A DNA stretch of 64,000 bases from Novimethylophilus kurashikiensis (GCF_003112435.1 NZ_BDOQ01000013.1:62001-126000), one strand, 5' to 3'; counted from the stretch's first letter, positions 16,583-25,003 are shown. The notes: generated by a model from the sequence alone, not told the origin. Numbers and translations: made by a program.

Positions 16583-16598
16583 TGTTCGCTATCGAACT
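16583..16598 (-). promoter_or_regulatory. TGTTCG-N4-CGAACT motif upstream of PEP-CTERM gene 1
   Basis: TGTTCGCTATCGAACT, with the GAACAGAC end pointing at the PEP-CTERM gene on the minus strand. It begins exactly 95 bases before that start codon, the same spacing as at the second PEP-CTERM gene. It is also 134 bases before the plus-strand gene at 16732. Confidence 0.7.
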
Positions 16599-16731
16599 TT
16601 AGGGCTGAGGCTCAACCATGTATTCCCGTTTGTGATTTGTCTCGGCTTGCAAGAGCCGTTGCGCCGCGAGTGCCGGGTATTTATGATGGGGTTTTCCCCT
16701 GAGTTGTCGGCTTTAAACGCGACCATTTCAA

Positions 16732-17217
16732 ATGACAAAAAGATTACTCATCTGGATATTTGCCCTGCTGATGGGCCTCTCCGTATTGCCTGCGTTTGCC
16801 TATTGGCAGGACGATGCCCGCGTGGCCGAGGCGCGAACCGTGTTGAGCGATTGGGAACAACGCTTCGTCAATGCAGTGAACACGCCAGAACTGCAATGGG
16901 TGCAGCAGGACCTCACCAACAACCAGACCTACAAGAAGCCGCAGCAGGTGCGTAATTTCCCGCGCTATCTTGCCAAGGTGGATTACACCTACCGGCAACT
17001 GCAAGACGCTGAGAAGCAATATGAAACCGCGTTGAAGGCAGTCCAGGCAGACAACAGGGATTTTGTAGATCTCGATTACAAACGCAACCAGGAACTCGAT
17101 ACTGCCTTGTCGACCTGGAACGCTCTGGTGCAGGATGTGGGGGAACCGACGGTGAAGGAGGCGAGCGACGCCTATGCTGGTCAAGAAGCGACCTTGAAAA
17201 TCTTGACCGACTACTAG
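16732..17217 (+). CDS. Exported helical protein of unknown function
   Basis: 161 residues with a signal peptide (RLLIWIFALLMGLSVLPAFA). The mature part is almost entirely helical and polar: ARVAEARTVLSDWEQRFVNAV, TYRQLQDAEKQYETALKAVQ, LDTALSTWNALVQDV. No cysteines and no recognised catalytic motif. It is likely a periplasmic protein. It lies between the two PEP-CTERM genes on the opposite strand and converges with the second one onto a shared bidirectional terminator. Function unknown; association with the exopolysaccharide region is by position only. Confidence 0.7.
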   Translation: MTKRLLIWIFALLMGLSVLPAFAYWQDDARVAEARTVLSDWEQRFVNAVNTPELQWVQQDLTNNQTYKKPQQVRNFPRYLAKVDYTYRQLQDAEKQYETALKAVQADNRDFVDLDYKRNQELDTALSTWNALVQDVGEPTVKEASDAYAGQEATLKILTDY

Positions 17218-17242
17218 ATAAAGTCGAGGCGGATGAAACAGT

Positions 17243-17274
17243 AAAAAAGCGGCGCCATCGGCGCCGCTTTTTTT
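17243..17274. terminator. Bidirectional terminator between converging genes
   Basis: GCGGCGCC and GGCGCCGC pair around ATC, with six A residues before and seven T residues after. It serves both the plus-strand gene ending at 17217 and the PEP-CTERM gene ending at 17281. Confidence 0.92.
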
Positions 17275-17280
17275 CGGTCG

Positions 17281-17883
17281 TTAGGCCATGCCCATGCCGA
17301 ACGAAGCCCCATTGGATGGGGTTTGGTCCAGCCGGCGCTTAGCAACGAAGCCCAGCAAGCCGAGGCCTGCCAGCATCATGGCGTAGGTGCCGGGTTCCGG
17401 CACCGGTGCCGTATCGGCAGCATACAGATAAGCACCGCCGTTCAGACCATCGGCCGTCCCGGTCAACTGCCAATAGTAGTTGCCCGCTGCCAGGTTGTTG
17501 ACGGCCAGTGTACCGTTGCTGCTGCCGAACACCACGGACGCGACCTTGCTGTTGGAACCAGCGGTACCGTCGCCACCCGGGTCGCTGAACAGCGACAAGG
17601 TTGCGCCGGTGATGCTGTAGGTGGATGCTGCACCGTTGATGCCGGGCAGGTAGAGCGACACCGCGCTAGCGATGGAATTGCTCATCTGGCTCAGGCTGAA
17701 GTTAAACACATCGGAAAAGCTACCCGATGCATGGCTAACACTGTAGGCGTTGGCTGCCGTAGGATCGGAGCCGAGGTTGACGGTTTGGTCCCCGCCGCTC
17801 AGGCTGACAGTTGCGGCTTGGGCGCTACCGAATGCCCCAGCCAAGGCTGCGACTGCGACAGCGTGTTTCAAGTTGAATTTCAT
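17281..17883 (-). CDS. FxDxF-type PEP-CTERM surface protein 2
   Basis: 200 residues from ATG 17883, chosen because AGGAGACC lies just before it and MKFNLKHAVAVAALAGAFGS begins a signal peptide; an upstream frame-open ATG lacks such a site. The body matches paralogue 1 over most of its length: SGSFSDVFNFSLSQMSNSIAS, SLYLPGINGAAS, GNYYWQLTGTADGLNGGAYL. The sorting signal is PVPEPGTYAMMLAGLGLLGF plus VAKRR. A 17-residue tail ending GMGMA follows. A gene duplication is evident, with a 9-residue Gly/Asp-rich insertion (SDPGGDGTA) here. Confidence 0.93.
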   Translation of the reverse strand: MKFNLKHAVAVAALAGAFGSAQAATVSLSGGDQTVNLGSDPTAANAYSVSHASGSFSDVFNFSLSQMSNSIASAVSLYLPGINGAASTYSITGATLSLFSDPGGDGTAGSNSKVASVVFGSSNGTLAVNNLAAGNYYWQLTGTADGLNGGAYLYAADTAPVPEPGTYAMMLAGLGLLGFVAKRRLDQTPSNGASFGMGMA

Positions 17884-18267
17884 TTTGGTCTCCTGAAATG
17901 AAAGATAAAGCCACATCAGCAACTGGAAAATCCTGGTTGCCTAGGGATGGATTTTCAATTCAAGGGACTTGGGAGTCTGTTCGCTAACGAACTATGTTAT
18001 GTGCTTTGCCGAACAAAGCCGCGCGCGGCTTTCAGGCATGATTCCCGCAATTTTATTCAGGAGAATTCCCTGTTTCACAATTAAGCGGCCTGGATTTAGA
18101 TTGCCTGATTTTTTTACTAAAGTATTGCCGGTGTGGCAAATAAACATCACAATGCTGCCGGTTACCCGAGTTAGGGTTACATCTTAAGAACTATTGTTGG
18201 ACTTTTCTGCTAACACGATGTTAATTTTGGAGAAGTCGTTGAAACCTTTCCCCTAAATTCGAGCGGA
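17884..18267. other. Intergenic region between PEP-CTERM gene 2 and epsL
   Basis: 384 bases between divergent genes. It holds the palindrome at 17978-17993 and a right half-site at 18010-18015 (CGAACA). The rest is AT-richer and presumably contains both promoters. I see no open frame or stable hairpin that I would call. Confidence 0.6.
17978..17993 (-). promoter_or_regulatory. TGTTCG-N4-CGAACT motif upstream of PEP-CTERM gene 2
   Basis: TGTTCGCTAACGAACT. On the minus strand the 18-base string AGTTCGNTAGCGAACAGA is shared with the copy at 16583 except for one base, and it lies at the identical distance (95 bases) from the start codon. Confidence 0.7.
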
Positions 18268-19560
18268 ATGAATATGTTGCCAACAGCAAATCGCAGTTTC
18301 CGACGCACTACCTCTCGCTTGTTGCGAGCCAATCCCAGCCGCATCGCTCTTGCCGTTGCGGCCACCTTGTTGACCCCGATGGCTGCCCTGGCCGATGCCC
18401 AGGACCCCTATAACCTCGTCGCTGGCGCCTCGGTGCGCTACGAAGACAACCTTTTCCGGCTTAAAAATGCCACCCAGGCCGAGCAGCAAGTAGGCAATTC
18501 CCAGCGCTCCGACTGGATTTATTCGGAATATGCCGGCATCAAGATCGACAAACCTTACGCCATGCAGCGTTTCCAGCTCGACTTGACGGCGTTTCACAAC
18601 CATAACCAGACGTACCATTTCCTCGATTTCAACGGCGTAAATTATCGCGGCGCTTGGCTGTGGCAATTGACTCCCCACATCAGCGGCGAGTTATCAGCCA
18701 GCCAGAATCAATCGATTACGCCGTATTCCGATTTCCGTGGCCGTGATGCAGCTGCGAATCTCGTTCTTAATCGCCGTAGCGTGCAGACCAATGAATCGCG
18801 CGTGTTCAACTTCGACGGCGATATCGGCATGGGCATCCACCTGGTTGGCGCCGCCACCGAGAGCCGTTCGCGCAACAGCCAGAACTCCAGGGCTGTGGCC
18901 GACTATGTGCAGGATGGGGGGGAACTGGGCGTCAAATACGTTTCAACCGCCAACAATTCCATTACCCTGGTGCGGCGCGAATCCACGGGCGATTACCGCG
19001 GCCGTCAGTTGGATTTTACGGGCCAGTTCGATACCGGGTTCAAACAGCATGAAACCGAGGCGCGTCTTTACTGGATGCTGACCGGGAAGTCTGAAATCCT
19101 GGCACGTATGGATTACCTCGAACGCGAGCACGATCATTTCTCGGAGCGCGACTTCTCCGGCATGACGGGCAACCTGACCTATCGTTGGACGCCGACGGGC
19201 AAGACCCGTGTAGACTTTACGGCGTATCGCAGCCTCAACAGCTTCCAGGAATTCGTGGATAGCTATTACGTGACCGAAGGCATTACCATCATGCCGGTCT
19301 GGGCGTACAGCGCCAAGACCAGCTTCCGCCTCAAGTACGACTATAGCGACCGGGATTATCGCGGCGCGATCATTCCGCTGCCGGCCGGTTTCAAGATGCG
19401 CGAAGACCGGGTGCAAAGCCTGCTGCTGGAAGCCGACTGGAAGGCCACGCGTACCATTCTCGTGAGCGGCACCGTGCAGCACGAGGAACGCGATTCCAAC
19501 GTCAGCGGCTTGGGTTACAAAGCTGATGTGGTGGGTGTAAACGCGCAGCTGCTGTTTTAA
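18268..19560 (+). CDS. epsL: EpsL-type outer-membrane beta-barrel for exopolysaccharide
   Basis: 430 residues. After a signal peptide (IALAVAATLLTPMAALA) the protein begins DPYNLVAGASVRYEDNLFRL, typical of the EpsL family of PEP-CTERM-associated polysaccharide proteins. Repeated amphipathic strands ending in aromatic residues continue to the terminus VGVNAQLLF, which ends in Phe as outer-membrane barrels do. It is thought to be the outer-membrane step of polysaccharide export in exosortase-containing bacteria. The ribosome binding site is weak (GAGCGGA), and a second ATG lies six bases on. Its neighbours are PEP-CTERM genes and an OprB-like porin. Confidence 0.88.
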   Translation: MNMLPTANRSFRRTTSRLLRANPSRIALAVAATLLTPMAALADAQDPYNLVAGASVRYEDNLFRLKNATQAEQQVGNSQRSDWIYSEYAGIKIDKPYAMQRFQLDLTAFHNHNQTYHFLDFNGVNYRGAWLWQLTPHISGELSASQNQSITPYSDFRGRDAAANLVLNRRSVQTNESRVFNFDGDIGMGIHLVGAATESRSRNSQNSRAVADYVQDGGELGVKYVSTANNSITLVRRESTGDYRGRQLDFTGQFDTGFKQHETEARLYWMLTGKSEILARMDYLEREHDHFSERDFSGMTGNLTYRWTPTGKTRVDFTAYRSLNSFQEFVDSYYVTEGITIMPVWAYSAKTSFRLKYDYSDRDYRGAIIPLPAGFKMREDRVQSLLLEADWKATRTILVSGTVQHEERDSNVSGLGYKADVVGVNAQLLF

Positions 19561-19578
19561 GCAGTCGCACACCAAAGC

Positions 19579-19608
19579 AAAAGGCCTGCGTATTCCGCAG
19601 GCCTTTTT
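19579..19608. terminator. Bidirectional terminator between epsL and the porin gene
   Basis: AAGGCCTGCG and CGCAGGCCTT form a 10-bp stem around TATTC, with A residues before and T residues after. Confidence 0.93.
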
Positions 19609-19624
19609 GTTTTTGATCCAATGC

Positions 19625-21013
19625 TCAGTATTCCAGGTGCACCCGTAAGCCCAGCACCGAAACCGGACCGCGATCAGCGTTGTAGGCTGGGTTAGCGATG
19701 TACTGGTAATCAAGGCTCAGTCCGACGTGATCATTGGGGTTGAAGGCGTAGTAGGTTTCCAGGATTTTTTCGTCGCGATAGTGCGTAAGCTTGCCGTCCC
19801 CGATCAGGATGCCGAGTCCGCCGGCATCGAAATAGCGCCGAGCCTCGCTAGATAGGCCGTTGACCGCAACGGCGAGGCCAACCGTATCCTTGGGGCGGTT
19901 CCATCGATTGCCCTGCAACGCCAGGCCGCCGGAGATCGAGCGATTGATCTCGGTAAAATCGAAGGCTTCCTTGCTGCCGTCGTTATAGCTCGCACGGGCA
20001 AAGGCGCCCAGGCCGGGACCCAGGCTTTGTTCCAGGTTGATTGCCATACCTGGGCGGGAATCGAATTTCCTTGCTGGAGCGACATCCGGTACGCCGCGGA
20101 TTGAATGTGCAAGGTGCACGGCGTCGTCGTAGCTCGCCATGCGGCCTCTGTTGACGAAGCCCAGCACCTTCAGTTTTCCGTCATGCCCCAGCCAGCGGTG
20201 GCGTTCTTCCAGTTCGCCGATCAAGGCGTACTGGCTGAAATCCTTTTCCAGTCGCGGGCTATTGGGTGTCGTGGAAAGATCGAACAGTCCAGCTCTCACC
20301 GTCCACCAATCTTGCGTCCATTCCGCCGCTACTCCATAGCTATAGCCCCAGGCATCTGCGGCGTAATCGAAAGCGCCTGCATCGACGATAGACCAATTGA
20401 GAAAGTCGCCGCGCGGGTCGTGCGCATAAGCATTGGTATCGAAAATATCGACGACTGAAAATTTCCCTGCCGTCACCACCAGGTTATTTGCTGTCTTGGT
20501 GCCAGCGAGTTGATTCGCATCGGCGGGAACGGTCTGAGTTTCCCCGCCCAGATCGACCGTCTGGCGCAAGAATAGACGCTGCCAGCGCCAATAAGGATTT
20601 GTTTTGCCGACTTTATACGCTTCTCCGCTGGGAAAACCTGCTACACCCAAAGTGTTGCTAAGGCCGAACCCCTGGTCGATTTCCGGGTTGACGTACAACT
20701 CGGCTCCCTGCCATAGGCGTACGCCTGCAAACAAGGTGATGTCGTTGGTGGTCTTGCGGCTGGCCCCGGCGGTCAAACTATTAGGGCCGCTGTAGCGAGT
20801 GTGGAAATTGTCGTGCCACTGTGTGACGTCGGTGAATTGTGCGTGCAAACTGAAACGCTCTTCCTGAATGTCACCGTTCTGGGTTTCGGAATGATCCGCC
20901 GGCTCAAGCGCTGCGTCGTCGGCCGCAAGCGTCGGAAGTGCAAATGACCATCCCAGGCAGAGCAGGAGACCGCCTGCGAGGCGAATAGGTGTGAGGGATA
21001 GAACAGTCATCAT
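19625..21013 (-). CDS. OprB-family carbohydrate-type outer-membrane porin
   Basis: 462 residues with a signal peptide (AGGLLLCLGWSFALPTLAA). The beginning, FSLHAQFTDVTQWHDNFHTRYSG, and the segment TAGKFSVVDIFDTNAYAHDPR match OprB-type porins, as do NWSIVDAGAFDYAADAWGYSYG and the terminal LRVHLEY. OprB porins pass sugars and small solutes through the outer membrane; in polysaccharide loci related barrels export polymer. It converges with epsL on a shared terminator. Whether it is for uptake or secretion cannot be read from sequence. Confidence 0.88.
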   Translation of the reverse strand: MMTVLSLTPIRLAGGLLLCLGWSFALPTLAADDAALEPADHSETQNGDIQEERFSLHAQFTDVTQWHDNFHTRYSGPNSLTAGASRKTTNDITLFAGVRLWQGAELYVNPEIDQGFGLSNTLGVAGFPSGEAYKVGKTNPYWRWQRLFLRQTVDLGGETQTVPADANQLAGTKTANNLVVTAGKFSVVDIFDTNAYAHDPRGDFLNWSIVDAGAFDYAADAWGYSYGVAAEWTQDWWTVRAGLFDLSTTPNSPRLEKDFSQYALIGELEERHRWLGHDGKLKVLGFVNRGRMASYDDAVHLAHSIRGVPDVAPARKFDSRPGMAINLEQSLGPGLGAFARASYNDGSKEAFDFTEINRSISGGLALQGNRWNRPKDTVGLAVAVNGLSSEARRYFDAGGLGILIGDGKLTHYRDEKILETYYAFNPNDHVGLSLDYQYIANPAYNADRGPVSVLGLRVHLEY

Positions 21014-21111
21014 GCGCTAATCGGGGCAGCAAAATTCTTCTAATCTGTCACAGCTTCCTGACGTGAAGATGACAAATCAGTATGAGGGGCAGCGTACTGT
21101 CGTGATGGACA

Positions 21112-21134
21112 ACAAAAAGGGGCGAATGCCCCTT
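21112..21134 (-). terminator. Terminator of the NDP-sugar pyrophosphorylase gene
   Basis: On the minus strand AAGGGGC pairs with GCCCCTT around ATTC, followed by a T-rich run. It lies 13 bases after the stop at 21147. Confidence 0.85.
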
Positions 21135-21146
21135 GTATGAAGTGAA

Positions 21147-22367
21147 CTAGGCTCCCGCTGGATTCCCCATCTTGGCAGTGTGAATGTCTGCCGTTGGATA
21201 ACCCGGCATTTTCCGGGTGAGGAAGGGCTCATCCGGGTCCTTGCGTGCCAGTCGGACCGAGCGGCGGCGTTCGCGGGCGTCGCTCCAGATATGGGGGGCA
21301 TAGTCGGAAACGTGATGCATCTTGCCGTCGCGGCTGACGCTGTAGTTGTTGAAGACGATCATCTCGTTGAGGCGTACCTTGGGTGAGATACGGGTGTACT
21401 CGAACAACACGCTACGGACCAGTTCAGACCCCGCGCCGATATGGCTCCCATGGCCGATCCAGGCGGGGCCGACAATCTTGCAACCGGCTTCGATGCGCAC
21501 GCCGGAGCCTAGGTATACCGGGCCCTCGATGGTCGTGCCTTCCCAGTCGATGGAGGTATTGAGGCCGACCCATAAGCCTTCCCGGATTTGCTTGCCCGGC
21601 ACGTCCATCTCGGCGACTTCGCCCATCAGCACGCGTTGCAGCACCGCCCAGAAATCAGTGATGTTGCCGATGTCGATCCAGTTGAAAAAGCGTTTTTGCG
21701 CATAGAAGGGCAGGCCTTTCTTCACCAGCAGCGGGAAGAGGTCGGAGCCGATGTCGAACTGCGTGTTGGACGGGATCAGGTCCAGCACTTGGGGTTCGAA
21801 GATATAGATGCCGGTGCTGGCCTGATTGGAGAGCGCGTCCTTCTGCTTCGGTTTTTCCTGGAAAGAGACCACGCGGCCGTCTTCGTCCGAGATTACCACG
21901 CCGTAATCCGACACGCGTTCCCAGGGGACTTCCTTGGTAATCACGCTGGCCAGCGCCCCTTTTTGCTTGTGCTCGTAAAGCGCGGAATGGAGGTCGAGGT
22001 CGATTAACGCATCGCCGCACAAGACAATCGTAGTGTCATCGAAGAATCCGCCGAAATCCTGGATTTTCTTGAGGCCGCCGGCCGAGCCCATGGGCAGCGG
22101 CACGACATCTCCCTCGTCGTTGGTATGGCCCTCGAAGGAGTAGCCGATCTGGATGCCGAAACGTTGGCCGTCGCTGAAATATTCCTCGATCTTCTTATGC
22201 AAATGGCTGACGTTGACCATGATCTCGTTGACGCCGTACTTGGCGAGATGCTCCACCAGGTATTCCATCACCGGCTTGCCCAGGATGGGGATCATCGGTT
22301 TTGGAAGATCGAAGGTGAGGGGGCGAACACGGGTGCCTTTACCGGCGGCTAATATCATTGCTTTCAT
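21147..22367 (-). CDS. NDP-sugar pyrophosphorylase with left-handed beta-helix domain
   Basis: 406 residues starting at MKAMILAAGKGTRVRPLTFD (ATG 22367). The N-terminal nucleotidyltransferase domain has the Gly-rich loop AAGKGTRVRP and LPKPMIPILGKP. The middle holds LCGDALIDLDL for metal and sugar binding, and IDIGNITDFW. From about residue 260, hexapeptide-like repeats (VYLGSGVRIEAGCKIVGPAWIG) form a beta-helix. The enzyme joins a sugar-1-phosphate to a nucleotide; a mannose-1-P guanylyltransferase or glucose-1-P nucleotidyltransferase is likely, but the substrate is not certain. It fits the exopolysaccharide region. Its ribosome binding site is poor. Confidence 0.9.
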   Translation of the reverse strand: MKAMILAAGKGTRVRPLTFDLPKPMIPILGKPVMEYLVEHLAKYGVNEIMVNVSHLHKKIEEYFSDGQRFGIQIGYSFEGHTNDEGDVVPLPMGSAGGLKKIQDFGGFFDDTTIVLCGDALIDLDLHSALYEHKQKGALASVITKEVPWERVSDYGVVISDEDGRVVSFQEKPKQKDALSNQASTGIYIFEPQVLDLIPSNTQFDIGSDLFPLLVKKGLPFYAQKRFFNWIDIGNITDFWAVLQRVLMGEVAEMDVPGKQIREGLWVGLNTSIDWEGTTIEGPVYLGSGVRIEAGCKIVGPAWIGHGSHIGAGSELVRSVLFEYTRISPKVRLNEMIVFNNYSVSRDGKMHHVSDYAPHIWSDARERRRSVRLARKDPDEPFLTRKMPGYPTADIHTAKMGNPAGA

Positions 22368-22420
22368 CGATCTGTTTCCGTATTGAGTTGCAAGAGAGGA
22401 CACTGGGTAAACCAAGCGTC

Positions 22421-23236
22421 CTATGGCGAAGAACCGGAAGCGACGTTGTGCTTGCGCATGCGGTTGGAACTGGGTGCCGGGGCATGCTGCCCGCGATGCT
22501 GGCCGTGCGGCGTGCGCTCAGAGTGTGGCTTCTCCAGCACGTTGGCGTAGTACTCGATATCGGCCCGGTAACAGCGGCAGGCGGCTTCGATCAATCCTTC
22601 GCGGTCGAGGATGCGGATTTCGCCGCGGCTATAGCTGATGAGGCCTCGCTGCTGCAGGCTGGTTGCGGCCTTGCTGATGCCCACTCGGCGAACCCCCAGC
22701 ATGTAAGAGAGAAACTCCTGGGTCAGGTGCAGCACGTCGGAATGTGCACGGTCCTGGGTCATCAACAGCCATCGCGCCAAACGTTCTTCCACCAGGTGAA
22801 AGCGCATGCAGGTCGTCGCCTGTGCCAATTGCCGCATGACCACATAAGCATAGTTCTGCAACCGCCTCCGCAAAGCCGAGCTGTATTCCAGTTCGCGCTT
22901 GAAGAGCGCGTTGCGCATGCGCAACGCTGTGCCTGTGCCCTGGATCATCACATCGAGCAGGGGGACGTCCATGCTCATCAAGAGGGGCGCGCCGACCATG
23001 CCTTCGTTGCCTATCATGCCGACCTCGAGCCGGTCTTTACCATGAGTTGAGGCGATGACGGAGGCGAAGCAGTCCAGCGGAAAGTAAACGAACTGGATGC
23101 GCTTTTCTGCTTCGTAGATCAGCTGCGGCGCTTCGAGCGTGACGCGCTCGCATCCGGCCAGCATGTGCATCCTGTCTTTACGGGGTAGGGCTGCCAGGAG
23201 TCGGTTTTCAATTACGTCGGGTTTAGAAATGACCAT
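22421..23236 (-). CDS. Crp/Fnr-like transcriptional regulator A
   Basis: 271 residues. A cyclic-nucleotide-binding-like beta barrel (about 10-130; VYFPLDCFASVIAS, LEVGMIGNEGMVGAPLL) leads through a long dimer helix to a winged helix with SYMLGVRRVGISKAATSLQQ as helix-turn-helix and RGLISYSRGEIRIL as wing. The Arg/Glu cAMP pocket of Crp is absent, so the ligand is unknown. It differs from its two paralogues by a 35-residue disordered basic tail (RTPHGQHRGQHAPAPSS). It is the downstream member of a tandem pair with the gene at 23282. Candidate to bind the recurring palindrome. Confidence 0.88.
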   Translation of the reverse strand: MVISKPDVIENRLLAALPRKDRMHMLAGCERVTLEAPQLIYEAEKRIQFVYFPLDCFASVIASTHGKDRLEVGMIGNEGMVGAPLLMSMDVPLLDVMIQGTGTALRMRNALFKRELEYSSALRRRLQNYAYVVMRQLAQATTCMRFHLVEERLARWLLMTQDRAHSDVLHLTQEFLSYMLGVRRVGISKAATSLQQRGLISYSRGEIRILDREGLIEAACRCYRADIEYYANVLEKPHSERTPHGQHRGQHAPAPSSNRMRKHNVASGSSP

Positions 23237-23281
23237 CGCGGAAGTCCGTTCGAGTCAGGGTTCGGGCCACCTTAGCACAGC

Positions 23282-24037
23282 TCAAGCGGCGGTAATGTTG
23301 GGTAGCAAACGGTCGAATTCGCGTTTAACGATGGCGTAGCACTCGCAGGCACGGGCTTCCAGACCCTTGCGGTCGAGAATATGGATGTGGCCGCGCGAGT
23401 AGCGGATCAGACCGGCATCTTGCAGGTTGCCTGCGGCCTCGGTAATGCCTTCGCGACGCACGCCCAACATGCTGGCAATCAATTCCTGCGTCATGATGAG
23501 TTCGCTGGTCGAGATGCGATCCAGGTTAAGCAGCAGCCATCGGCAGAGCTGCTGGTCTACCGTGTGGTGCCGATTGCAAACAGCCGTTTGTGCCATCTGG
23601 GTGAGCAGTGCCTGGGTGTAGCGCAAAAACAGGATTTGACTCGCGGGAGAACGGTCGAACTCTTCCTTGAGGATCGAGCCCTTGACGCGATAGGCGTAAC
23701 CGGCGCTTTTAACCACGGTCTGGTTGGGCATGGAGTCGCCGCCCATGAGCAGGCAGATGCTCGCCATGCCTTCGCGGCCGATCACCGCGATTTCGGCCGT
23801 AGCGCCGGTTTCGAGCAAGTAGATCTTGGACAGGATGCAAGTGGTGGGGAAATAGCCGTAGCGCCATTTCGTCCCCGGTTCCTGCAGGACTTGTCCGAGG
23901 GACAGCGAAACCAACTCCATCTCGGGTAATAATCGGCCCTGAACGTCGGCCGGAAGCGAAGCCAGCAGATTATTCAGCGTTGGCGGATGAATCCGCCCCA
24001 GTGTCGTTTCCGGCACCGGTGTGTGTGCTGCAAGCAT
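23282..24037 (-). CDS. Crp/Fnr-like transcriptional regulator B
   Basis: 251 residues. The effector barrel reads YFPTTCILSKIYLLETGATAE and IAVIGREGMASICLLMGG. The dimer helix includes TQMAQTAVCNRHHTVDQQLC. The helix-turn-helix is SMLGVRREGITEAAGNLQDA, followed by GLIRYSRGHIHILDRKGLEA and the ECYAIVKREFDRLLP ending. It is very similar to the regulator at 29239 over the whole C-terminal half. No iron-sulfur Cys set and no cAMP-binding Arg/Glu are seen. An imperfect left half of the palindrome (TGTTCG at 24097) lies 60 bases upstream. It faces the stress cluster at 24418 across an AT-rich gap. Confidence 0.9.
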   Translation of the reverse strand: MLAAHTPVPETTLGRIHPPTLNNLLASLPADVQGRLLPEMELVSLSLGQVLQEPGTKWRYGYFPTTCILSKIYLLETGATAEIAVIGREGMASICLLMGGDSMPNQTVVKSAGYAYRVKGSILKEEFDRSPASQILFLRYTQALLTQMAQTAVCNRHHTVDQQLCRWLLLNLDRISTSELIMTQELIASMLGVRREGITEAAGNLQDAGLIRYSRGHIHILDRKGLEARACECYAIVKREFDRLLPNITAA

Positions 24038-24417
24038 CGAGATCTCCTTGTTCTGGAATTTTCCGATCGATACTAGAGTTAAACCTGTTCAGGTTATGTT
24101 CGATACCGCGCTTTTTAAAAAGACTCCTAACAAATTACTCGGATAATCATACCTAGTATTTATTTATATCAATAAGTAATTTTTACTTATTTATGTTCTT
24201 TAGCATCTTTTATTTAAAACAATAGGTTTTTTAACTACTTTGCATATCCATATCGCATTAATTTACACAAATGCGCGCTTAGTCATTGAATTGATGAAGG
24301 TGTGCGCTTCCGTACAGATTGAGATTGGTGAGCGGCGCATAGTGCGCCTCAGGGATATCGCAATGAAGATTTACGGTTCCCCATTTCCGCAGCTAACTCT
24401 CAGAAAGGAAGTGTCAC
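24038..24417. other. AT-rich divergent intergenic region before the stress cluster
   Basis: 380 bases. 24110-24280 is markedly AT-rich against GC-rich surroundings. It contains a motif copy at 24301-24316 and a small hairpin, GGCGCA-TAG-TGCGCC (24334-24348), in the probable leader of the DUF3309 gene. A short open frame from 24240 has no ribosome binding site and overlaps the real gene, so it is not called. Confidence 0.6.
24301..24316 (+). promoter_or_regulatory. TGTGCG-N4-CGTACA motif before the stress cluster
   Basis: TGTGCGCTTCCGTACA with GA following: 5 of 6 arm positions pair. The ACAGA end points at the DUF3309 gene, whose start is 102 bases away, the spacing seen at other copies. Confidence 0.65.
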
Positions 24418-24576
24418 ATGTCACTAGGAACAATACTGTTGATCATCGTGGTGCTGTTGCTGATCGGAGCGTTCCCTGCATGGCCGTATAGCACGGGTTG
24501 GGGTTACGGCCCCAGCGGCGTCCTGGGCCTGGTGTTGCTCATTCTCATCATTATGCTGGTCACAGGGCGATTGTGA
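24418..24576 (+). CDS. DUF3309 small membrane protein
   Basis: 52 residues: MSLGTILLIIVVLLLIGAFP, then AWPYSTGWGYGPSGVLG, then LVLLILIIMLVTGRL. Two membrane helices flank the conserved aromatic/Gly loop PAWPYSxGWGYxPSG, the DUF3309 signature. The ribosome binding site GAAAGGAAG precedes ATG. The function of DUF3309 is unknown; these genes are common in stress clusters of proteobacteria. First gene of a same-strand series with two BON proteins, a ferritin-like protein and CsbD. Confidence 0.9.
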   Translation: MSLGTILLIIVVLLLIGAFPAWPYSTGWGYGPSGVLGLVLLILIIMLVTGRL

Positions 24577-24594
24577 CGGCTTGAGGAGACGGCA

Positions 24595-24909
24595 ATGAAG
24601 GTATTCCAGGAGTATGTTGCCGCGGTTGTTTTGTCGTTCGTGCTGATTGCAGTGGGGGGATGTGCTTCCGAACCCAAGCAGGAAAGCTCGGGCGAATACC
24701 TCGACGACGCCGTGATCACGACCAAGGTGAAGGCGGCCATTTTCAACGAACCCAGCTTGAAAGCTTCCGAAATCAAGGTCGTGACCTACAAGGGTGCCGT
24801 GCAACTGAGCGGTTTTGTGGGCTCGGCCGCGGCACGCGACAAGGCGGTGGAAGTGGCCAAGACCGTCAAGGGCGTCAAATCCGTCAGTAACGATATGCAA
24901 CTCAAATAG
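24595..24909 (+). CDS. BON-domain lipoprotein 1
   Basis: 104 residues. The lipobox VGGCAS near residue 23 predicts a lipoprotein. The rest is a single BON domain: DDAVITTKVKAAIFNEPSLK, then ASEIKVVTYKGAVQLSGFVG, ending GVKSVSNDMQLK. BON proteins such as OsmY are periplasmic and bind phospholipid surfaces during envelope or osmotic stress. Eighteen bases separate it from the DUF3309 stop, with GAGGAG before the ATG, so it is in the same operon. Confidence 0.9.
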   Translation: MKVFQEYVAAVVLSFVLIAVGGCASEPKQESSGEYLDDAVITTKVKAAIFNEPSLKASEIKVVTYKGAVQLSGFVGSAAARDKAVEVAKTVKGVKSVSNDMQLK

Positions 24910-25003
24910 CAGTCCGTGCGCCTTGTCCCGTCGACGGGGCGCACTCACCAATTTAATCCTGGCAGAACAAAACCAGGAGTCGAATTCAATCCAGGAGGTG
25001 CCC

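Noticed and set aside
17884-17980. Sigma-54 promoter before PEP-CTERM gene 2
   Set aside because: A GG...GC pair on the minus strand has the wrong spacing (11 instead of 10), and the upstream region of paralogue 1 lacks a counterpart.
18000-18015. Possible further motif copy, TGTGCTTTGCCGAACA
   Set aside because: Only the right arm matches; the left arm matches at three or four of six, as expected by chance next to a true copy.
24097-24112. TGTTCGATACCGCGCT as motif copy before regulator B
   Set aside because: Left arm perfect but the right arm is not related. Kept only as a remark under regulator B.
24240-24491. Short plus-strand open frame before DUF3309
   Set aside because: No ribosome binding site, overlaps the DUF3309 gene in another frame and covers the probable promoter and motif.
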